Position numbers and translations under genes: made by a program. From AP-15 sp963785565 (GTDB lineage: Bacteria > Pseudomonadota > Alphaproteobacteria > ATCC43930 > CGMCC-115725), in contig CAWAVV010000031.1 of NCBI GenBank assembly GCA_963785565.1, positions 93,683 to 157,682 of the forward strand: a DNA stretch of 64,000 nucleotides, in the 5' to 3' direction. The notes beneath the pieces were generated by a model. It was not told where the DNA came from, did not search any database, and worked only from the letters and a program-made list of their open reading frames with translations. This document shows, one piece after another, positions 1 through 8,424 of this stretch. How positions within the stretch are numbered: position 1 is the stretch's first letter; the number at the start of each line of letters is the position of its first letter.

Positions 1-1324
1 GCGGCTGCCGCCGCGCGAAAGCGAGAAGCTGCGAGGTCAGTTTTTCGCCGCGCTCGACGGTCTGCAGCGCCAGCGCCACCCGGGCTTGCAACCTGTCGTC
101 CGATTGCCGCCCACTCAGCATCTCCAGGCAGCCCTGCAACACCGCCAAGAGATTATTGAAATCGTGAGCGATCCCCCCCGTCATCTGACCGAGCGCCTCG
201 ATCTTTTGTGCCTGAAGCAACTCGGCTTCGGCCTGCGCGCGCCGATCCATCTCGCGCCTCAGCCGCCGCGCCGTGGTGTGCCAGCGCCAACTCGCGATCT
301 TTTGCCGCTGGATCTGTCGCGCTGCGAGAAAGGTCATGCCGAACAGCGCGAGTGAAGCCGGTACGGCAAACAGTAGATAGTTGACTAGGTTAGCGCGCCA
401 TGAGGGGATGACGTTGCTGGTCGGCACGCCGAAGACGACATCGGCCGGATAGCCCGAGATACTGCGGAAGGCATAGATGCGCTCGATCCCGTCCATCACT
501 GATTTCGCCTGGAACATCCCGCTCTCGGATCCAGACGCGATCGTCTTTAGAAACGCGCTGGCTGGTCCGGAGGCAGGCTTCGGCTGCACCGGATAACTGG
601 CCAGGATCGACCCGTCGGTGCGCATGAGGAAGACCTCGAACGCCGTTTCATCGGCAATCGTGCTGTAGAAATCGCTGAAATATCGCGCCTTGGCGGAGAC
701 GATGATGACCCCGTCAAAGCTTCCGTCCGCCGTCGACCGGCGCCGTGAAATATTGAATTCGTGATCGTGGGTGAGCTGATCGATGTCCTCGCGCCCAACC
801 AATATCCCGTTGTCACTTTGTTTTTGGGCGACGAAACTCTTTTCGACAGGGCCGTCGGGAGCGGTCGGAGCGGGGTAGAACCGCCCGCTTGCGCGAACCC
901 GGCCGGCGGCGTCGACCACCCATACCGCGTCAATCTGCGGCAATGTCTCGAGATTAGACAGGAGCTGGTGAAGTTCCGGATCGTGCTCGATTCGATCCCA
1001 ATCCTGCCCGCGGATCCGCTCGTCGATCCATGCAAGCGCTAACGGGTAGGTCTTGAATGCGGTGAGGTCGTGCTCGTCGAGCTCGCCGGCTTCGATCGCC
1101 ACCCGCTCCTCGGCTTGGCGCTGAACGAGACGATAATTTTGCCAGGCGGCGATCGCCAGCAGCAACAGAGGGACCGCCAGGGACGCCGCGAGAAGCCCGC
1201 GTAACGGCCAGGTCAGCCCGCGCCTCGGCCGTTGCGGGATCGCGGATCTAGATCGGAACGCGGCTCCGCTGAGCCAGCCAAGCCTGGGGGCCGCAGCCAG
1301 TGGGTTAGCCGGATTGGAGCTCAT
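1..1324 (-). CDS. Membrane sensor histidine kinase, C-terminus cut by window edge
   Basis: Two-component sensor kinase; 441 codons are visible and the catalytic ATPase end lies outside the window. The ATG at 1324 opens a proline/arginine-rich N-terminus, a transmembrane segment (about residues 43-61), a periplasmic sensor domain of about 250 residues (Cache-like, by layout), a second membrane segment (about 311-330), a basic coiled linker and a HisKA dimerisation helix. The helix contains GGIAHDFNNLL, so the phospho-acceptor is His386. The HDFNNLL form is usual in hybrid and blue-light-type kinases that often end in a receiver domain, which cannot be checked here. The open frame continues a little upstream of the chosen ATG. 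Ligand and partner regulator are unknown. Confidence 0.85.
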   Translation of the reverse strand, partial: MSSNPANPLAAAPRLGWLSGAAFRSRSAIPQRPRRGLTWPLRGLLAASLAVPLLLLAIAAWQNYRLVQRQAEERVAIEAGELDEHDLTAFKTYPLALAWIDERIRGQDWDRIEHDPELHQLLSNLETLPQIDAVWVVDAAGRVRASGRFYPAPTAPDGPVEKSFVAQKQSDNGILVGREDIDQLTHDHEFNISRRRSTADGSFDGVIIVSAKARYFSDFYSTIADETAFEVFLMRTDGSILASYPVQPKPASGPASAFLKTIASGSESGMFQAKSVMDGIERIYAFRSISGYPADVVFGVPTSNVIPSWRANLVNYLLFAVPASLALFGMTFLAARQIQRQKIASWRWHTTARRLRREMDRRAQAEAELLQAQKIEALGQMTGGIAHDFNNLLAVLQGCLEMLSGRQSDDRLQARVALALQTVERGEKLTSQLLAFARRQP

Positions 1325-1514
1325 TCTATGCAGTATTTTCCGCGCAGCAGCCGTCGAGAGTTACCGACCGCGCCACGCAGTCACCGCCCAGCCACAATGG
1401 GTGCGCGTGATCACGAAGTCGCCTCCTAGTCGCCTCTTCGAGCCTCGGCAGCGAGCTAATGTTCAAATCGCGGCGAGGCGAACCCCGCGGTAATCGAAAT
1501 AACCGTCCGGCGTC

Positions 1515-2534
1515 TTACGCAGGCCCGCTTACCCCGGCTTCCGCAAACGTCGCCATCCCATTGTGGCAGGCGGCAGCCGCTTTTAGAAGAGTAAGCGCGA
1601 GCGTCGCCCCCGAGGCCTCGCCGAGCCGCATGCCCAGATCGAACAGCGGCCTCTGGTCCAACCGCTCGAGTAGAACGCGATGGCCGGGCTCGGCCGAGCG
1701 GTGCGCGACGATGCAATGATCGAGCGCGTGAGGGTCGGCGGCGAACAAGACCGCGGCGGCGGCGGTCGAGGTGAAGCCGTCGAGCGCGACCGGGATCCGT
1801 CCGAGCCGCGCCGCCATGACCGCGCCGGTGATCGCGGCGAGCTCGAGACCACCCAGCCGGCGCAACAGGTCGAACGGGTCGCGGGCCACCGGACGGTGCA
1901 GCGCCACGGCGGCCGCGACGGCGCGGCGCTTGCTCTCGAGCGCTGCCCCGGCGACCCCGGTCCCCGGTCCGGTCCACACCTCGGCCTCGCCCCCGAACAG
2001 CCCCGCGCACAAGGCCGCCGCGGCAGTCGTGTTGCCGATCCCCATCTCGCCGACCGCCAACGCATCGATGCCGGGCTCGACTGCCATCATCCCGTAGGCG
2101 ATCGCCTTGGCGCATTCTTCCTCGTTCATCGCCGGCTCGACGACGATGTCGCCGGTCGGCGTGTCTAGGTTCATCTCGTAGACCCTGAGGTCGGCGTCGG
2201 CGACCCGGCACAGCTGGTTCACTGCGGCGCCGCCGCCGACAAAATTCTGCACCATCTGCACCGTGACCGAAGCGGGGTAGGCCGAGACGCCACGCGCCGC
2301 GACGCCGTGGTTCCCGGCAAAGACGATGGTGCGCGGATGATCGACGCGGGGAGGGTGCCGCGCCTGCCAGGTCGCGAGCCAGATCGCCAGCTCCTCTAGC
2401 CGGCCCAGCGACCCCGCGGGCTTGGTCAGCTGACTCTGGCGCGAGGTGGCGGCGGTCATGGATTCGAGATCGGGGCCGGGCAGATGGCCCAATAACGCGC
2501 GGATCTCGTCCAAATTCGTGATCGGCTCAGGCAT
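1515..2534 (-). CDS. cobT: Nicotinate-nucleotide--dimethylbenzimidazole phosphoribosyltransferase CobT
   Basis: Makes alpha-ribazole 5'-phosphate from dimethylbenzimidazole and nicotinate mononucleotide, for the lower ligand of cobalamin. The protein is 339 aa, the normal family length. Visible family motifs are FAGNHGV (about residues 72-78), GEMGIGNTT (162-170) and GMRLGEASGA near the C-terminus, which carries the catalytic Glu (Glu306). The start at 2534 is chosen over an upstream in-frame ATG at 2585 because a GGAGA ribosome site lies just before it and the product then begins MPEPITNL, as in relatives. It is divergent from cobS, with about 100 bp between. No cobalamin riboswitch was seen in that gap. 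Confidence 0.95.
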   Translation of the reverse strand: MPEPITNLDEIRALLGHLPGPDLESMTAATSRQSQLTKPAGSLGRLEELAIWLATWQARHPPRVDHPRTIVFAGNHGVAARGVSAYPASVTVQMVQNFVGGGAAVNQLCRVADADLRVYEMNLDTPTGDIVVEPAMNEEECAKAIAYGMMAVEPGIDALAVGEMGIGNTTAAAALCAGLFGGEAEVWTGPGTGVAGAALESKRRAVAAAVALHRPVARDPFDLLRRLGGLELAAITGAVMAARLGRIPVALDGFTSTAAAAVLFAADPHALDHCIVAHRSAEPGHRVLLERLDQRPLFDLGMRLGEASGATLALTLLKAAAACHNGMATFAEAGVSGPA

Positions 2535-2631
2535 GGGACAATCTCCTTTCCCAAAGATCGTTATCGAAGCCGATCGTGAACCCAAGTGAAAAGGGCGCCG
2601 ACCGGCGCCGACTTCGGTTATCGTCGCCGTG

Positions 2632-3396
2632 ATGACCGATCCCGATCGTTTCTCGCGCCGCCGAGCTGGCTTTGCCGAGGCTGTCGCATTCTTGACCCGG
2701 ATCCCCGTCAGGCAGCATTCCGAGGGTGATCGGCAGCTCGCGGATTCGGCGTGGGCGTTCCCGCTTGTCGGCGCCGGGATTGGCGCCGTCGCCGCCTTCG
2801 TGCTTCTGGTCGCGCAGCTGATCGGCCTCGGGGATTGGCTGTCGGCGTTGTTGGCCGTGCTAGCCGGCCTGCTGCTGACCGGGGCGATTTACGAGGACGG
2901 TCTCGCCGATACCGCCGACGGGGCCCTCGGCGGTCATGATCGTAACAGCAGGCTCGCGATCATGCATGACAGCCGGCACGGCACTTACGGTGTGCTGGCG
3001 ATCGTGCTCAGCGTCGGTCTGCGGGCGGCGGCCTTGGCGCAAATTGGCGAAGCGGTCCATGCCGGCCTGGCGCTGGTCGCGGCGCACGCGGCGTCGCGCG
3101 CCATGGTGCCCGCTGCGATGTCGGTGCTGCCGCCGGCGCGCGACGACGGGCTCGGCGCTACAGCCGGCATGCCACCGCCGACAGCGGTGTTTACGGCGGC
3201 GGCCATTGCTGTCGCGATCGGATTGGCGTCGCTCGGGCCGCTGCACGGCGCGGTCGCGCTCGCGCTCGCGGCGGCGGCGGTATACGCAGCGGTGGCGTTT
3301 GCCCGCCATCAGGTCGGCGGCTACACGGGTGACGTTCTGGGCGCCTTTCAGCAGATTGCCGAGATCGTGATGCTGCTCGCGGCGGCTGCGAGATGA
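2632..3396 (+). CDS. cobS: Adenosylcobinamide-GDP ribazoletransferase CobS
   Basis: Membrane enzyme that joins adenosylcobinamide-GDP to alpha-ribazole (or its phosphate), the last assembly step of cobalamin. About 255 aa, with several hydrophobic helices and the Asp-rich family signature EDGLADTADGALGG followed by DSRHGTYG. A GTG lies directly before the ATG at 2632, so either codon could start the protein. It pairs functionally with the divergent cobT. Its stop codon overlaps the ATG of the following cobC-like remnant (ATGA), which points to an ancestral cobS-cobC operon. Confidence 0.93.
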   Translation: MTDPDRFSRRRAGFAEAVAFLTRIPVRQHSEGDRQLADSAWAFPLVGAGIGAVAAFVLLVAQLIGLGDWLSALLAVLAGLLLTGAIYEDGLADTADGALGGHDRNSRLAIMHDSRHGTYGVLAIVLSVGLRAAALAQIGEAVHAGLALVAAHAASRAMVPAAMSVLPPARDDGLGATAGMPPPTAVFTAAAIAVAIGLASLGPLHGAVALALAAAAVYAAVAFARHQVGGYTGDVLGAFQQIAEIVMLLAAAAR

Positions 3397-3638
3397 ACGA
3401 AACCACGACCCGTTTCTGGTGGATGCGCGATGCCCCGGTGCCGCATGGCGGGCGCATCTACGGTCAGCTCGAGCGTGTCGCGACGCGCCTGTTACGTGGT
3501 TCCACAAGACGATCAAGAGGGCAACAAGCCGGCGACCGATTCCTCCGGTCCGGCCAAGCCAGCGGGCGGCGGCGCAACTCCCGCGGGCTCCACCCCCTCT
3601 GTAAGCTAGCGGCGAGCTGCGCCGCGCCAACTGGCTGA
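3393..3638 (+). pseudogene. Remnant of CobC-like histidine phosphatase (alpha-ribazole phosphatase)
   Basis: The first 25 or so codons (TRFWWMRDAPVPHGGRIYGQ) match the start of the histidine-phosphatase family member often found after cobS in alphaproteobacteria. Two things show decay. The catalytic RH of the usual W(V/I)RHAP motif is RD here, and after the YGQ motif the frame loses all resemblance to the family and ends at 81 aa instead of about 190. The ATG overlaps the cobS stop. The stretch from about 3465 to the MFS gene holds no other supported gene. The phosphatase step would have to be supplied elsewhere. Confidence 0.6.
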
Positions 3639-3720
3639 GCGGCGTCCCTGGTGTCGGCGACGAGCCCGGCGCAGCCGATACCGCGGACGGCGCTCAGACT
3701 GCGATACTGCCGCGAGGCGC

Positions 3721-5130
3721 TCAACGCGAGATCTCCTCGAGCCGCAGGTTCGTCGTCCGTGGCCCCATCGTCGCGATCACCACGATCACCGCGATCATCG
3801 CGCTGGCGATGAACAGGAAAACCCCGGTCGTGCCGTAATTCCTGAGAAAAAAGGCGACGAAAAAGCCGACGAAGATCGTGCTGAACCGGCTCCAGGAATA
3901 GGTGAAGCCGACGGCCCGGGCGCGAATGCGGGTCGGATAGAGCTCCGACTGGTAGGCATGCAGCGAATAGGCGAAGATCGTGTTCGAAAACGCGATCAGC
4001 AGCCCGAATATAACGATCCCGACGGCGCCTTTCTGCTGCGAGAAACAGAGGCCAAACACCGCGATCGCAAGCGCCGACCCGCAAATCTGCCACTTGCGCT
4101 CGAACCGATCCGCGAACTGGGTCGCAACCAGCGCGGCACCCGGCGATGCCAGCGCGATCACGAAAGTGTAGGCCAGTGATTTGGTGATGTTGATCCCTTG
4201 CGACAGCAGCAGGGTCGGAACCCAGCTGGTAAACCCGTAATAGCCGATCGTCTGCAGCAGCTGGAAAATGACCAGCATCACCGTCCGCTTCAAATAGGGC
4301 GGGCGGAAGATCTCGGCATACGATCCCTGGGCTTCCTCGACTTCTCCTGCGAGAGTCTGCGCGGCGGGCAGCGGGCGGCCGGTCTCGCGTTCGATCCGCG
4401 CCTCGATCATTCGTGCGACGCGGTCGGCTTCGGCATGGCGGCCGTGCTGGGCGAGCCAGCGCGGCGACTCGGGCAGCCCAAGCCGCAGCCACCACGCGAC
4501 GATCGCACCACCGGCGCCGATCAACGCCACCCAGCGCCAGCCGTCGACCCCGAGCGGAACCCGCGGAACCAGTAGAAATGCGAAAAACGCCGCGATCGGA
4601 TACGCGGTCAGGCTGATTGTCGCGACAAACGCAAACGCGGCCCCGCGCCGCTCCCGCGGCACCAGCTCGGACAAATAAGTGTCGATGGTAACAAACTCGA
4701 CGCCGATGCCGATGCCGGCGATAAAGCGCCAGACGACCAACCCGACATCGCTCGACTGCAGCGCCATCATCAACGTCGCCAGCGAGTACCAAACCAAGGC
4801 GAACGTAAAAATTGTCCGCCTGCCGAAATAATCGGACAGCGGGCTCAGCAACAAGGTGCCGATGAACATCCCGGCAAAGGTGGCGGCGATCAGGCTGGCG
4901 AATCCGTGGATGTCGAAGAACCCCTTGGTCGTCGCCACCATGATGCCGGCTTTGAACAGGCCGGGCGCGATATAGGTGGTCAGGCCGTTGTCGTAGACTT
5001 CAAAGAATGCGCCGAGCGCCAGCAAGACGATAAAGCGCAGCATGAAGCGCGTCTGCGGCAGCCGGTCCATCCGCGCGGCGATCGTCGTCGCGGGGCGGCC
5101 CGCGAAGCCCGTAATAGCGTCATCGGCCAA
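3721..5130 (-). CDS. MFS transporter, sugar/organic-acid carrier type
   Basis: A 469-aa major facilitator with about 12 hydrophobic segments. The signature loop between helices 2 and 3 is DYFGRRTIF, a PESPRW-like motif (LPESPRWLA) closes the first half, and a central hydrophilic loop of about 60 residues separates the halves. This layout resembles metabolite/H+ symporters of the sugar-porter side of MFS. Substrate cannot be read from sequence. The start is a TTG at 5130 with AGGAGG about 8 nt upstream. An ATG lies between them in another frame and gives only an out-of-frame peptide. It is monocistronic, with a 254-bp gap to the next divergent gene. Confidence 0.85.
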   Translation of the reverse strand: MADDAITGFAGRPATTIAARMDRLPQTRFMLRFIVLLALGAFFEVYDNGLTTYIAPGLFKAGIMVATTKGFFDIHGFASLIAATFAGMFIGTLLLSPLSDYFGRRTIFTFALVWYSLATLMMALQSSDVGLVVWRFIAGIGIGVEFVTIDTYLSELVPRERRGAAFAFVATISLTAYPIAAFFAFLLVPRVPLGVDGWRWVALIGAGGAIVAWWLRLGLPESPRWLAQHGRHAEADRVARMIEARIERETGRPLPAAQTLAGEVEEAQGSYAEIFRPPYLKRTVMLVIFQLLQTIGYYGFTSWVPTLLLSQGINITKSLAYTFVIALASPGAALVATQFADRFERKWQICGSALAIAVFGLCFSQQKGAVGIVIFGLLIAFSNTIFAYSLHAYQSELYPTRIRARAVGFTYSWSRFSTIFVGFFVAFFLRNYGTTGVFLFIASAMIAVIVVIATMGPRTTNLRLEEISR

Positions 5131-5384
5131 GACATTTTCCTCCTATTTTTCGGCATTGTTTCGCGGGACCGATGACGACGCAACCCGCGTCTCGGGCGCG
5201 GCAGCCCGTCCGCTCACGCATTTCTGCTCGCGCCACGCCCGTAAGCATCCAAGCTGGCGCGCCCACCCAAGCCCAGGTATGCCCAGAAGCCGCGCGCGGT
5301 CACTGAAATGTGAGATGCGCATCGCCACCTGCCGGGCCATTTTCCCCTATTGCAATCTGCAATAGAGTGAGGGAGGCACCAATC

Positions 5385-5999
5385 ATGCGGCGAACATCGT
5401 TACTTGCCTTTGTTCTGATCACCGCGCTGACGGCCACGGCTCTTGCCCAGGCCCCGCCGACCGGCATGCCGGTGCATGTTCGCGGCACCGTCGAGAAGCT
5501 CGACGGCCAGAATTTGACGGTCAAATCGCGTGACGGCCAATCCGTGTCGGTCGTGCTAGCCCCGAACTTCACCGTGCGTGCCGTCGTTGCGAAGACTGTC
5601 GCTGACATCAAGCCCGGCGATTTTGTCGCCTCGACCTCGATCAAAGGCCCCGACGGCACGCTCCAGGCGATCGAGCTGCACATTCTGCCCGCGAATTTGC
5701 GCGGCAGGATCGATGGTCAGACGCCCGCCGATCTGGTGCCCGACAGCCTGATGACCAACGCCACCGTGGCGCAGATCCTCGACGCGCCACGCGGCCAAGT
5801 GATGAATGTCACCTATCAGGGCAAACAAGCCAAAATCAACGTCCCGGCGGGCATCCCGATTGTGGGTTATGTCTCTGGCGATGCCGCGTTGCTCACGCCC
5901 GGCGCCGCGGTTGTCATTTTTGCTCGCAAACAACCCGACGGCACACTAACTGCCCCGGGCGTGACGGCTGAAAAGGACGGCATCAAGCCGCCGATGTAG
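5385..5999 (+). CDS. Secreted protein of unknown function, DUF5666-like beta-barrel repeats
   Basis: A 204-aa exported protein. The signal peptide is MRRTSLLAFVLITALTATA with an ALA-Q cleavage site. The mature part has repeated short beta-strand units (VRGTVEKLDGQNLTVKSRDG; later LLTPGAAVVIFARKQPDG) like the OB-like repeats of DUF5666 proteins. The ATG at 5385 is preceded by GAGGGAGG and fits the signal peptide; a longer frame to 5310 does not. It lies 26 bp ahead of an MsrQ-like gene and is probably co-transcribed with it. A periplasmic role linked to that membrane haem protein is inference only. Confidence 0.65.
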   Translation: MRRTSLLAFVLITALTATALAQAPPTGMPVHVRGTVEKLDGQNLTVKSRDGQSVSVVLAPNFTVRAVVAKTVADIKPGDFVASTSIKGPDGTLQAIELHILPANLRGRIDGQTPADLVPDSLMTNATVAQILDAPRGQVMNVTYQGKQAKINVPAGIPIVGYVSGDAALLTPGAAVVIFARKQPDGTLTAPGVTAEKDGIKPPM

Positions 6000-6025
6000 G
6001 TCGCGCGGCGCCCCCGGAGACCCGG

Positions 6026-6907
6026 ATGTATCCTTGGTATGATTACGGCGGCCGGGTCTCCCCCCTAAAGCTCACGGTCTTTGTCGCGCTGTTCGTGCCC
6101 GCTGCGTGGGTGATGTTCGCCTACGCGTTCGGGCTGCTTGGCGCGCGGCCGCTCAACGAAGCGATCCATCAGATCGGGCTGTGGACGATCCGGCTGATCT
6201 TTCTCGCCCTGGCGGTGACGCCGCTGCGCCAGATCCTGCAATGGCCGCGGCTGATCCTGGTGCGGCGGATGACCGGGGTCGCCGCCTTCGCCTATGTGCT
6301 TATCCACTTCTCGCTTTATTCGGCGAGCGAAGCGTTCGACTTCGGGAAGGTCGCCAGCGAGATCGTGCGGCGGATCTATCTGACGATCGGCTTTACCGCC
6401 CTGCTCGGCCTCGCGGCGTTGGCGGCAACCTCGACCGACGGGATGGTCCGCCGCCTCGGCGGCAAGCGCTGGCAGCTGTTGCACCGGCTGGTCTATGCGA
6501 TCGGCGTGCTCGCGGTCATTCATTACTGCTTCCAGTCGAAGCTCGATCGATGGGAGCCGACGGTCATGGCCGGGCTGCTGTTCTGGCTGCTCGGTTACCG
6601 GCTGCTGTTGTGGCGCTTCGGCGTGCGCGGGTATTTGGCGCTGCCGTGGGTCGCTGGGCTCGGCCTCGCCGCGGCGATCGCGACCGCATTGGGCGAGGCG
6701 GTCTATTTCGGGCTCGCCTTCCACGCCCCGCTGATGCGGGTATTGGAGACCAACCTGTCGCTCGAGACCGGCATTCGCCCGGCGGTGGTGGTGCTGGTGA
6801 TCGGCCTCGCGGTCACTGCCGCCGGCGTGTTGCGGGCGGCGCTGATCCCCGCCGAAAAGCGGCGGACCGGTAGCGCCGTCCGCAGGCAGTTCACGCCAAG
6901 CCGTTGA
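6026..6907 (+). CDS. MsrQ-like ferric-reductase-type haem membrane protein
   Basis: A 293-aa integral membrane protein of the ferric reductase-like/MsrQ family, which takes quinol electrons through haem b to a periplasmic partner (in MsrPQ, the methionine sulfoxide reductase MsrP). Six or so hydrophobic helices are seen, with conserved helix histidines in VLIHFSLY, WQLLHRLVYA and VIHYCFQ as likely haem ligands. The KRWQLLHRL motif is typical of MsrQ. No msrP gene is adjacent; instead a secreted DUF5666-like gene lies just upstream. It may therefore be a stand-alone relative serving another acceptor. Its 3' end overlaps the convergent hydrolase gene by 17 bp. Confidence 0.75.
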   Translation: MYPWYDYGGRVSPLKLTVFVALFVPAAWVMFAYAFGLLGARPLNEAIHQIGLWTIRLIFLALAVTPLRQILQWPRLILVRRMTGVAAFAYVLIHFSLYSASEAFDFGKVASEIVRRIYLTIGFTALLGLAALAATSTDGMVRRLGGKRWQLLHRLVYAIGVLAVIHYCFQSKLDRWEPTVMAGLLFWLLGYRLLLWRFGVRGYLALPWVAGLGLAAAIATALGEAVYFGLAFHAPLMRVLETNLSLETGIRPAVVVLVIGLAVTAAGVLRAALIPAEKRRTGSAVRRQFTPSR

Positions 6908-8084
6908 GCGCGAAGTCGAAGATGTCGAAGTTGCGCAACCTGCCGGTCTCGGCGCGCCGCCGATACTCGGGGATCAGCGGCCGCGACAGGATGAACGGCA
7001 CGCGCTGTTCGCCCTGGCCTCCGTGCGAGCGCAGGCGATGGCCGGCGAGGCCCGACAGATCATGCTCGTCGCGCGCGCCGCCGATCGCGGTGTCCGCGTT
7101 GCCCAGCACGACGAAATCGGCTTCGCGATCGTACGGCAGTTCAAAGCGGCGCGATGCCTCGGCGCGGTCGAAAACCCCGGCGACCCCGGGCAGCGCCGCG
7201 CTCGCCGTCATCATTGCCGCGATATCGCTGTCGTTGCGGGCGTAGACGCGCACGAACGAGCCGAGCGCCCCGTGATGGCGCACGAACGGGTCGGTGATTG
7301 GGCAAATCACCCGCGCCGCTCCCCCGCCAAAGCGGCCGTTCAGCTCGTCCTCGAGAAAGATCACCCGCGGCTTGTCGTTCATCCCGTGATCGGCGACGAG
7401 GCCGACGACCGCGCCCAATTCGACAAACCGCGCCACCCGCTTGTCGAGCGCTTTATGAAACGCGTCGGCCTCGGGATCGCCCGGCGCGTGGCCGTGCTGC
7501 ACATAGTCGGACAGCGACAAATAAAGCAGCCGCGCATCGCCGCGTTCCAGCAGCATCAACCCGGCGTCGAGCACGAACAGCGACAAATCGGCCGAGTACA
7601 TGTCGGGCCGGGCGCGCCCGACCATCGCCTCGGCCCCGGCATCGGCGCATTCCGACGAGAAACACACGCCGTCGAGGCCGCGCCCGAGCATCCGCCGCAA
7701 CTTGTCCTTGGCCGTAACCGCGGCGGTGGCGACGCCCTGCTGCGACATCAGCCCGAGGATCGTCTCGCTGCGCATCAGCCGGTCGTCGGTGATCATCACC
7801 TCGCGTCTGGTCTCGCGGTCGAGATAATAATTGCCGGCGATGCCATGCACCGCGGGCGGGGCTCCGGTCACGATCGAGACGTTGTTCGGGTTGGTGAAGG
7901 TCGGCATGGCCGCATCGGCGACGCCGAGCCAGCCCTCGCGCGCAAAGCCGCCGATCGTCGGCAGAATGCCGTCGCCGATCCCGCGCTCGACATAAGCCGG
8001 ATCGAACCCGTCGACGCAAATCACCACCACCGGCCGTTCCGGCTTGCGGTACCGCCGTCCGTTTAGCTCGATCATCTCGACCAT
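6891..8084 (-). CDS. phnA: Alkaline-phosphatase-superfamily hydrolase, phosphonoacetate hydrolase-like
   Basis: A 397-aa metal-dependent hydrolase. The metal/nucleophile sites are visible as CVDGFDP near the N-terminus, the nucleophile region MPTFTNPNNVS, and the late metal motif VADHGMNDKP. In phosphonoacetate hydrolase (PhnA) the Thr of TFTNPNN is the nucleophile that cleaves the C-P bond of phosphonoacetate to acetate and phosphate. The overall order and length agree with that family, but other NPP-like phosphodiesterases share the fold. The start at 8084 follows GGAGGG by 5-6 nt; an upstream in-frame ATG at 8240 has no such site. No other phn genes are adjacent. Confidence 0.75.
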   Translation of the reverse strand: MVEMIELNGRRYRKPERPVVVICVDGFDPAYVERGIGDGILPTIGGFAREGWLGVADAAMPTFTNPNNVSIVTGAPPAVHGIAGNYYLDRETRREVMITDDRLMRSETILGLMSQQGVATAAVTAKDKLRRMLGRGLDGVCFSSECADAGAEAMVGRARPDMYSADLSLFVLDAGLMLLERGDARLLYLSLSDYVQHGHAPGDPEADAFHKALDKRVARFVELGAVVGLVADHGMNDKPRVIFLEDELNGRFGGGAARVICPITDPFVRHHGALGSFVRVYARNDSDIAAMMTASAALPGVAGVFDRAEASRRFELPYDREADFVVLGNADTAIGGARDEHDLSGLAGHRLRSHGGQGEQRVPFILSRPLIPEYRRRAETGRLRNFDIFDFALNGLA

Positions 8085-8294
8085 CGCGATCCCTCCGGAA
8101 TTTATCCCAACCGACGGCATGAATCCCGACCTTGCCCAACCGCCCAGCGGCATTCGCGCGGTCTCACGAGACAGCCGGAAAGCTGAACGCGACTTGATCC
8201 AACGTGACGTATAACGACATTGGCGCCGCCTCGTCGTCACCAGCGAAGCGGCCTAGTACTACGAATTTGAGGTTTGGTACCCGATCACTTCTTG

Positions 8295-8380
8295 CGTCAT
8301 TCCCGCGAAAGCGGGAACCCAGAGCAACCAAAACCCCGTTTGCCGCCCTGGACCCCCGCTTTTCGCGGGGGCGACGAAGT
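8295..8380 (+). repeat. REP-like palindromic repeat (two hairpins)
   Basis: Two perfect hairpins face each other: TCCCGCgaaaGCGGGA at 8301-8316 and a CCCCCGC/GCGGGGG stem around 8353-8371, joined by about 36 bp. This 'tcattcccgcg...ctggaccccc' design is the common intergenic REP element of alphaproteobacteria. The rest of the 340-bp gap (8085-8424) holds no supported gene. A related copy lies at 18160-18276. Confidence 0.7.
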
Positions 8381-8424
8381 ATGGGTAATGGGAACCATCT
8401 GTGTGGTTCATACCATAGTACTGC

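Noticed and set aside
2535..2631. Possible cobalamin riboswitch between cobT and cobS
   Set aside because: The gap is only about 100 bp and no B12-box-like sequence or multi-stem architecture was seen.
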